Assembly (NCBI GenBank): GCA_905250885.1
Contig: CAJNOQ010001426.1
Coordinates: 1-31,768, forward strand
DNA: 31,768 bases
Origin: Didymodactylos carnosus
Lineage: Eukaryota; Rotifera; Eurotatoria; Philodinida; Philodinidae
Direction of reading: 5' to 3'
Under the pieces are notes generated by a model that was not told the DNA's origin, ran no database searches, and saw nothing but the letters and a program-made list of their open reading frames with translations. Both the position numbers and the translations under genes were made by a program. This document shows, one piece after another, positions 28,401-31,768 of the stretch (its first letter is position 1; each line of letters opens with the position of its first letter).

Positions 28401-31242
28401 ATTTGCGCAAGACGTCTGTGACAGACAGAAGCAGCATGTTATGAATGAAATTTGGGCTCTTTATTCAGCGTTTTTACCATGATAGAAAAATTTTAGTGTA
28501 ACTGTATTTCCTTATATAAACAAATAAAAAATTAATTATAACGTTTGAAAGAAACGCTATGGAAATAAATTCTTTTAAGGTTTTTGTCACGATACTATCC
28601 TCCATCAATCGTCACAATATCATTGAAAACGGAGGATGACACCTCGAAAGGTTCCCTCGTTCGTTCTATTAATTGTCCAAAGTTTAAGTTCAATACAACA
28701 ATGGACGCAAGAAAAAGAGTCGAATTTTTTAAAAATTCTCTTATGATGTTAATATTAAAATTAATTATTTAAATTTTTCTTCTGTTCATTTTTAGACTTT
28801 AGAAACAATTTGTCGTACAGATTATAGTATTTTTAAAGAATGTAATGAATCTTTACAAAGATTTGAACGAGCATTAAATCAAATTGAAATTGATCTTAAA
28901 CAAATTCATCAACCATACGACGATTTAATTCAAGTTGAAGAATTATCAAATAATTTAATAGTAAGATGAATACATTTATTTTTAAATTATATTAAAAATA
29001 ATTTTCTTTTCTTTCATTTATCTTTTTTTTTTAATCTAAGATTCATTTGGATCAATATGAACGAATCAAATCTGTTCTCGGTGAAATAAGACAAACAATT
29101 CCATCCCTTCAAATGGGCGGTCAAGATAATTTAAATAAATTGTTAAATCAAAATGAAACAAAATGGAGTCATTTATCAATGGCAACAAAAGATAATCTCA
29201 ATCAATTACGTACGTATTCTACTATTGAAAAATATTTTCATATTTTTTTAGTTATAATTGACAATTTATCTTCTAGAAACTCTCATGCAAATGTCAAACA
29301 CTCATACTCAAACTCTTAATGACTATCTTGAAAAATTAAAAATAATATTTGAATCAATTAATACATTACAACATGATCAAACAAAGCAATTTGATGAAAA
29401 AATAAGAGAATTTAAAGTAAAAATGAATATATACGATTTTTTTTGTAAACTATTTGATAAATATGATTTATTCATCGGTTTTTGTTTAGCAATTAGAGAA
29501 AAATTTTAATAATTTAAATATTGAATGTGAAATATGTGTTACCGCTGTTCAAAATTTTCTTCATACAGTCAATGATAAATGTATTCAACGTTCAATTGAT
29601 CAACTTAATGAACAACGTTTAAAAATCAGTGAACAAATTAATGTAAGTGATACACTTATTCAATAAATTTAAATAATATTAAATGTTTACTATTTCTATT
29701 TAAGATATCAATTAATCATAATCAACAATTATCATCAAGATTTAATTCATTAATATTATTTCAACAAGAAATAGAAACAAATTTAAATTCAATTGAACAT
29801 GAAATTGATCAATGTTTAATATCTACAACTGAGACATTTCTTGATCAAAGTCGAGAATGTCTTCAGGTAATTTTTAATTTTTTTTTGTGTTTTTTAATTC
29901 TATTGTATGTTGAATTAAAGACGAAGAAACAAAAAAAAACAAAAATGATATGTTTTTTTTTTTTTTTTAGAAATTTCATAATAGCCAACGAACACTCGTA
30001 ACCGATATTCGAAAATTATCGAATGATACAGATTATTATTTAATGAATCAGGATCAAAAAGCAGCAAAAATTATGCATAATCATATTGAAATATTAAAAC
30101 AGGCTACAATAAATTTAGAACAAAAAGCAACAAAATTACAGGTAATAAATGGCATAGACTTTCGAGTATATTAATTATAATGAATAATATCTATTTATGT
30201 ATGATAGAATCGTTTGAATACGTCTGTTTCTATAAGCGATAAAATTGATGAAAATATTCGAAATTTAAAACGAAAATTAACGACTTATGAAAATGATCTA
30301 ATACGATTAAAAAATGAAATTCCCAGTAATGTATCAGATAAACATATACGTGCAGAAATAGCTGTTGTAAGTAACAGATATTCTTAAATAAAAAAAATTT
30401 TTTTATTTTAATTTTTATACTAATTAATAGACATCATTCGAAGAACTTGAATTAATGAGAGAAAATATTAATGAAATATTTAATGATGTTAATGATGCAA
30501 GATTATCACTAAGTATACCAATAACATCGATGAATGCATTGCAAGAATTAAAAACAACACATCAAACATTATTAGAACAATATAAAGTAATTGAAAGAAA
30601 AACAAAATTTTGTTTTTCTTCATTTTAATAACAATGGATATTATTTTCTTCTTCTTTCTTTAGATTCAAGTTGATACAACAAACATTATCTATAATGAAC
30701 ATTTCAATTTTGTTGAAAACTGTCGTACATTAAGATTATTTATAACAGATTTAACAACATCACTATGTAATCTAGGAAAACAGCCCATATCAACAGTCAA
30801 TGAGATAAGACAACAAATCGAAGTATATATAAATAGTTTCTGTTGTTGTTTTTTTTCATTTTATATTGACACTTTGAAATATATATATCTTTTCTTTTGA
30901 AGGAAAAATCGTCTGAACTTGCTAATCTAAATCGAATCTATGATAATCTTCAAATAGTATCATCAAAAATTGAAAAAGTAACATCTGATAATGGAAAAAT
31001 AAAATTAAATGAAGAAAATATATTTTTAAAACAATCATTACAATCATTAGAAAATTTTATTAAAAATTATACAGAAATATGTGAATTAAAACAACAAGAA
31101 TGGAATGAATTTCAATTAAGATTAAAATTAACAAATCAGACACTTGATGATTGTAATAAAAAAACGAAAACAATTAATTGATGAAAATAATGTTCAAACA
31201 ATTGATATTGAAATGATTAATAAACAACTTGAATTATTTAAA
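756..31242 (+). CDS. SYNE1: Giant nesprin-like spectrin-repeat protein (5' part, 73 exons, continues beyond window)
   Basis: This is an N-terminal fragment of a giant actin-binding protein. Joining 73 GT...AG exons (74 with the microexon at 1764-1790) gives about 5,123 codons with no stop, after allowing for one extra base in the last exon. Order: short acidic N-terminus (1-24), CH1 (about 26-137), short Gly/Ser linker, CH2 (about 153-268), then a helical rod with recurring Trp positions typical of spectrin repeats. The start ATG at 756 follows an in-frame TAA at 747-749. Known family role: nesprins bind actin through the paired CH domains and anchor in the outer nuclear membrane through a C-terminal KASH domain that meets SUN proteins. 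The KASH part is not in the window, so its presence is inferred. Alternatives (plakin, beta-spectrin, dystrophin) fit less well, because CH2 and the first rod segments follow nesprin-1 segment by segment. Whether it is closer to SYNE1 or SYNE2 cannot be settled, since invertebrates usually have one gene. Confidence 0.9.
1488..6458 (+). CDS. SYNE1: Exons 6-8: linker and second CH domain
   Basis: Exons: 1488-1588, (candidate 1764-1790), 5137-5336, 6382-6458. Exon 6 gives a short acidic/Gly linker (FTDDGSAGG) and the first helix of CH2 (KAKEVLLEWARKKTTG). Exon 7 gives FEVKDFTSSWRDGLAFNAMI, HAIRPELVNLPAVKRMDVRQ, LENAFSTAEEQLGIPRLIDV. Exon 8 completes it with EDVDVPRPDEKSIMTYIAQF. Family knowledge: the paired CH1-CH2 unit is the actin-binding domain, and LGIPRL followed by SIMTYxAQF resembles nesprins more than spectrins or plakins. 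Phases agree: exon 6 ends with two bases of a Gly codon and exon 7 supplies the third; exon 7 ends with one base that joins AT of exon 8 to make Asp. The CH1-CH2 linker (about 15 residues) looks short compared with vertebrate nesprin-1. Confidence 0.92.
1764..1790 (+). CDS. SYNE1: Candidate 27-nt microexon in CH2
   Basis: An acceptor-like tract (TTTATATTTATCAG) is followed by 27 bases and then a strong donor, GTAAGC. Joined after exon 6 (phase 2), it reads IPSSETSSR and keeps the frame into exon 7, so it could be either constitutive or skipped. It would add a Ser-rich loop between the first CH2 helix and the VKDFxxSW motif. This is inference from splice signals and length alone, because no transcript is available. 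The rest of CH2 is complete without it. Confidence 0.5.
2027..2518. mobile_element. Fold-back (inverted-repeat) element A
   Basis: The left arm (about 2027-2112) and right arm (about 2447-2518) are imperfect reverse complements. Each includes a TTATATTTTAATTA end, a GTTTATCTTTTT block and a CTAAATTTTAGAC-type block next to ATGAGTGAA...GAATTCTTCAA. The right arm lacks a few bases present in the left. The interior (2113-2446) has no coding sense. A TA dinucleotide flanks both ends, compatible with a Tc1/mariner-type non-autonomous element, but in AT-rich DNA this is weak. Boundaries are approximate. Confidence 0.6.
2550..3145. repeat. Degenerate AAGATCTTG/CAAGATC repeat block
   Basis: Short variants of (T/C)AAGATCTTG(T/C)AAGATCAT recur in both orientations, densest at 2560-2850 and thinning out to about 3145. 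The core AAGATCTT is itself palindromic. It resembles a decayed simple or satellite-like tract. No protein is encoded. Confidence 0.6.
3742..4648 (+). repeat. Three diverged copies of a CCTACTAAGACAAACTAA-like motif
   Basis: Copies lie at about 3742-3760, 4319-4336 and 4631-4648. The first two share a longer similarity of roughly 45-50 bases, starting with GCTTCACATG and running through CTAAGTTCTGTCTTGGAGG / CTAACTTTAGTCTTGAGGG. They may be remnants of one dispersed repeat. The match is weak and was seen by eye. Confidence 0.3.
5337..6381 (+). other. SYNE1: Intron 7 (1.0 kb)
   Basis: It lies between exon 7 (...LIDVE) and exon 8 (DVDVPRP...). Apart from a small perfect hairpin (6072-6101), I recognise nothing. 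The minus-strand open frame at 5769-5984 has no similarity I know and is probably chance. Confidence 0.7.
6072..6101. repeat. Small hairpin, 9-bp perfect stem
   Basis: ATCTGCCAG (6072-6080) and CTGGCAGAT (6093-6101) are exact reverse complements separated by 12 bases, in intron 7. It could be a chance hairpin or the tip of a decayed inverted repeat. Confidence 0.45.
6515..7654 (+). CDS. SYNE1: Exons 9-13: first segment of the rod after the CH domains
   Basis: Exons: 6515-6628, 6764-6900, 7010-7110, 7166-7299, 7373-7654 (about residues 270-525). The frame runs through two split codons (phase 2 after exon 10, phase 1 after exon 11). The product is charged and helical with Trp landmarks: GELLKWIIESRNRL, MNKWRIKLDTSLPGELGQIG, GRWINDAENLLDRELTFD. 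The run LDxSLPxxLGxIGxWxxxAE corresponds to the segment right after the actin-binding domain in nesprin-1. This is one of the best arguments for a nesprin rather than another CH-spectrin protein. The acceptor of exon 11 (7009/7010) was chosen because the next AG would bring a stop into frame. Confidence 0.88.
7655..9133 (+). other. SYNE1: Intron 13 (1.5 kb) carrying element B
   Basis: The intron runs from the donor GTACAC after exon 13 to the acceptor ...TTTTAG before exon 14. Most of it is the fold-back element at 7975-8905. The remaining flanks (7655-7974, 8906-9133) are AT-rich with nothing recognisable. Confidence 0.8.
7975..8905. mobile_element. Fold-back element B with about 190-bp near-identical arms
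   Basis: The left arm (7976-8167) and right arm (8713-8904) are reverse complements. The outer 160 bases are almost identical, with one A-run length difference, and the inner 35 or so diverge. Both arms start CTACGATGCAAAAG. The middle (8168-8712) is non-coding. High arm identity implies recent insertion or arm-to-arm gene conversion. No transposase is present, and I found no convincing target-site duplication. Consistent with a non-autonomous DNA transposon of the long-TIR or fold-back type. Confidence 0.8.
9134..13627 (+). CDS. SYNE1: Exons 14-26: spectrin-repeat rod, part 1
   Basis: Exons: 9134-9230, 9284-9807, 9861-10187, 10248-10394, 10472-10639, 10697-10831, 10901-11295, 11390-11498, 11578-12066, 12137-12280, 12348-12668, 12727-13062, 13136-13627 (about residues 526-1753). 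Recurring spectrin-repeat signatures place Trp in helix A or C: SLEKWLNEGEQIL, INRRWKDVTDGI, FTQWLKDGKQII, LLEEWIEKAQHIV, SVEAWITNIERLM, IQPWIEQAEHYL, CQTRWLDIGKKSDD. The segment LNDAVQFLISVCDD matches the nesprin-1 rod just after the first repeats. All introns are 53-94 nt and almost all are phase 0. Role by family: an elastic spacer between actin and the nuclear envelope. Confidence 0.88.
14023..14214. mobile_element. hAT-type MITE, 176 bp, with 8-bp target-site duplication
   Basis: The element is 14031-14206. It begins CAGAGCC and ends GGCACTG (reverse complement CAGTGCC), giving CAGNGCC terminal inverted repeats typical of hAT transposons. The eight bases CGCTAGAG occur directly on both sides (14023-14030 and 14207-14214), the target duplication length characteristic of hAT. 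The interior is richer in G+C than its surroundings, with repeated GGGCCCCTG strings, and codes for nothing. It is a non-autonomous copy that would depend on a transposase elsewhere. Confidence 0.8.
14851..14880. repeat. 30-bp near-perfect palindrome centred on ACGCGT
   Basis: ATTCATC(T/G)GAAAACGCGTTTTC reads almost identically on both strands, with one mismatched pair. It lies about 210 bases before the large palindrome and shares its ACGCGT core, so it may belong to the same repeat family. Confidence 0.65.
15094..15551. mobile_element. Large inverted repeat (element C) packed with ACGCGT
   Basis: Arms of about 183 bp (15094-15276 and 15368-15551) are reverse complements at roughly 90 percent by eye. 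Both begin AATCGTTA(G/T)AAACGGTA and end ...AACGTTAAAATG. A 91-base spacer separates them. Within and just upstream, the palindromic hexamer ACGCGT occurs about ten times (from 14792 to about 15527), far denser than elsewhere in the window. No ORF and no clear target duplication. Best described as a non-autonomous fold-back or MITE-like element; the class is unknown. Confidence 0.75.
16312..20743 (+). CDS. SYNE1: Exons 27-39: spectrin-repeat rod, part 2
   Basis: Exons: 16312-16558, 16614-16996, 17064-17234, 17653-17946, 18000-18158, 18220-18393, 18457-18783, 18837-19154, 19208-19534, 19595-19747, 19814-19978, 20033-20527, 20579-20743 (about residues 1754-2879). The product is wholly alpha-helical in character, rich in Glu, Lys, Gln and Leu. 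Trp landmarks include LRTQWEDITAEV, IKYEWQEFMIEY, FDQWISDAESRL, HQTQWLDYNEKQ and LETWLNDNKIKL. Only one junction (exon 27/28) splits a codon. Several exons are close to 53 or 106 codons, half or one spectrin repeat. No catalytic motif or membrane segment is visible. Confidence 0.86.
17235..17652 (+). other. SYNE1: Intron 29 with GT and AC dinucleotide runs
   Basis: It lies between exon 29 (...MVIVK) and exon 30 (LQTEMEID..., after the TTTCCAG acceptor). It contains a TG run (about 17371-17382), an AC run (about 17409-17426) that could pair with it as a hairpin, and a CT-rich tract (17562-17578). Nothing else recognised. Confidence 0.7.
17371..17426. repeat. Paired (TG)n / (AC)n microsatellites
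   Basis: TGTGTGTGTGTA at 17371-17382 and CACACACACACACACACA-type sequence at 17409-17426 are complementary and 26 bases apart. Likely length-variable simple repeats. Confidence 0.7.
20934..27920 (+). CDS. SYNE1: Exons 40-63: spectrin-repeat rod, part 3
   Basis: Exons: 20934-21391, 21481-21670, 21734-21852, 21923-22112, 22272-22409, 22473-22631, 22694-23011, 23140-23292, 23354-23512, 23584-23754, 23817-24125, 24198-24365, 24443-24565, 24628-24822, 24898-25044, 25099-25626, 25701-25841, 25902-26066, 26126-26290, 26682-26837, 26908-27246, 27329-27429, 27495-27714, 27774-27920 (about residues 2880-4532). Many exons are too short to stand out as ORFs and were found from splice signals plus frame continuity. 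Trp landmarks are sparser and repeats more divergent: LNEWLKQTEQYT, LQDKWRIMNDEF, LKVLWKEFNEIY, LQNQWKIIQEKT. Exon 53 uses a weaker donor (GTTCGT, 24823), because the later GTAAAA would break the frame. Exon 55 (176 codons) carries a Ser/Thr-rich stretch (RRSSVFTTIGDLDSSHQSSS) that looks like a flexible, possibly phosphorylated break in the rod. Confidence 0.85.
26291..26681 (+). other. SYNE1: Intron 58 (391 nt)
   Basis: This intron is longer than its neighbours. It has a poly-A stretch near 26340. I see no inverted repeat, open frame or other feature in it. Confidence 0.7.
27921..28795 (+). other. SYNE1: Intron 63 (875 nt) carrying element D
   Basis: It lies between exon 63 (...NLEVK) and exon 64 (TLETICRTD...). 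It contains the terminal-inverted-repeat element at 28112-28482. The remaining 300 bases before exon 64 include a short open frame (28584-28772) without recognisable similarity. Confidence 0.8.
28110..28484. mobile_element. MITE-like element D with about 70-bp TIRs and TA flanks
   Basis: The left TIR (about 28112-28180) and right TIR (about 28411-28482) are imperfect reverse complements. They share GTAAAAA, a GAGC(T/C)CAAATTT block, CATAACATGC and GCTTCTGTCTGTC. TA dinucleotides sit at 28110-28111 and 28483-28484, as expected for Tc1/mariner-type insertion. The interior has no ORF. Assignment to Tc1/mariner is tentative, because TA is a weak signal in AT-rich DNA. Confidence 0.65.
28796..30822 (+). 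CDS. SYNE1: Exons 64-72: spectrin-repeat rod, part 4
   Basis: Exons: 28796-28960, 29041-29209, 29277-29416, 29490-29642, 29705-29866, 29971-30141, 30208-30366, 30431-30586, 30664-30822 (about residues 4533-5010). Eight of nine exons are 51-57 codons long, close to half a spectrin repeat, and all junctions but one are phase 0 (exon 65 ends with one base, C, joined to AA of exon 66 to give Gln). The only clear repeat Trp is in NETKWSHLSMAT. The remainder is charged coiled helix. The region is consistent with divergent central nesprin repeats, which are poorly conserved in sequence. Confidence 0.83.
30903..31242 (+). CDS. SYNE1: Exon 73: rod exon with a +1 frameshift in an A-run
   Basis: The exon opens after ...TTTTGAAG at 30902 and reads EKSSELANLNRIYDNL onward with a QQEWNEFQLRLKL Trp landmark. 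The frame then hits TGA at 31179-31181. A run of seven A (31158-31164) lies just before. With six A, the frame would continue as KKRKQLIDENNVQTIDIEMI to the donor GTAAGA at 31243 with exact phase 0. The exon is 340 nt, that is 113 codons plus one base. So either the assembly has a homopolymer error, or this copy carries a real frameshift that would truncate the protein near residue 5,102. The intact coding past the stop argues for an error or a very recent mutation. Confidence 0.8.
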
Positions 31243-31768
31243 GTAAGATAGATAGATACTAACGAGAAGACCTCGCGAACTATCACATCACTTTTTCAGC
31301 CAAATCTAGTGGATTCTAGATTATCAACTATGCTGAATCCGAATATCATAATGGTAGCTGCTCGGGGATCTTCAGCGAGCGGTTTTCTACAAAACCGGTT
31401 TTTCAAGAACTCTAAAAAATAACCAAAACCTTGTTTTAATGAAGCATGATTATAGCCTCCAAATTTCTGATAAAAATGAGACATCTTTCACCTCTACAAG
31501 ACCTTTCTTTGCCACGTTAGAGAATTTACAAGAAAAGTCTTAAATTAATTTCTTCTTATTTTTGTAGCTTTGAGTTGACAATGAACATTTAGAGCTTTTC
31601 TTGTAAACTCTATAACTTTGCAAAGAAAGGTCGTGTAGAGGTGGGAGATGTCTCATTTTAATCAGAAATTTGCGGGCTACAATCATGCCTCATTAAGAAA
31701 GGTTCGAGTTATATTTTAGAGTTTCTGAAAAACTGTTTTTTTAGAAAACCAGGTCTTCGAAGGGCTAA
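31243..31768 (+). other. SYNE1: Start of intron 73, cut by window end
   Basis: It starts with the donor GTAAGA after exon 73 and continues to the window edge. It is dominated by inverted repeat E. Confidence 0.7.
31361..31768. mobile_element. Large inverted repeat (element E), possibly truncated by window end
   Basis: The left arm (about 31361-31541) and right arm (about 31588-31768) are imperfect reverse complements around a 46-base spacer. Shared blocks include TTTACAAGAAAAG, GACCTTTCTTTG, CACCTCTACA, ATGAGACATCT, CAAATTTCTGAT and GCATGATT. The right arm still matches at the last base of the window, so the element probably continues. No ORF of meaning; the minus-strand frame at 31296-31484 is repeat-internal. 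Confidence 0.7.

Noticed and set aside
28584..28772. 62-residue open frame before exon 64 as an alternative exon
   Set aside because: It is not in frame-compatible splice context with exon 63, its residues lack the coiled-coil character of the rod, and it has no clear donor.

Overview
This is a strongly AT-rich stretch of animal nuclear DNA. Essentially all of it is the 5' part of one very large, intron-rich gene on the + strand. The encoded protein starts with two tandem calponin-homology (CH) domains forming an actin-binding module. A long alpha-helical rod of spectrin-type repeats follows. CH-domain details, such as the LGIPRL...EDVDV...PDEKSIMTY series at the end of CH2, together with the order of the first rod segments, match the nesprin family (SYNE1/SYNE2 of vertebrates, MSP-300 of flies, ANC-1 of worms). 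Nesprins are the cytoskeletal arm of the LINC complex, which ties the nuclear envelope to actin. The C-terminal KASH membrane anchor is not in the window.

I traced 73 exons by hand, plus one candidate 27-nt microexon. Every junction uses GT...AG and the frame is continuous across all exons (about 15.4 kb of coding sequence, about 5,120 residues) up to the last exon seen. That exon carries one extra base in an A-run, which breaks the frame at 31158-31164. Most introns are only 50-130 nt. Compact introns, AT-rich codons (CAA, TTA, GAA) and many fold-back repeats suggest a small invertebrate. A bdelloid rotifer is my best guess, but the sequence alone does not prove it.

Layout: 1-755, upstream non-coding DNA; 756-6458, actin-binding module (exons 1-8), interrupted by a 3.5-kb repeat-filled intron and a 1.0-kb intron; 6515-13627, first rod section (exons 9-26); 13628-16311, a 2.7-kb intron holding a small hAT-like element and a large ACGCGT-rich palindrome; 16312-27920, rod (exons 27-63); 27921-28795, an intron with a small inverted-repeat element; 28796-31242, rod (exons 64-73); 31243-31768, an intron start filled by another large inverted repeat that reaches the window edge.

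The non-coding interest lies in the long introns. Five fold-back or terminal-inverted-repeat elements and one 176-bp hAT-type MITE with an 8-bp target duplication all sit inside introns. I see no RNA genes, CRISPR arrays, prokaryotic operons or second protein-coding gene. Apparent ORFs on the minus strand and inside introns look like shadows or repeat-internal open frames.
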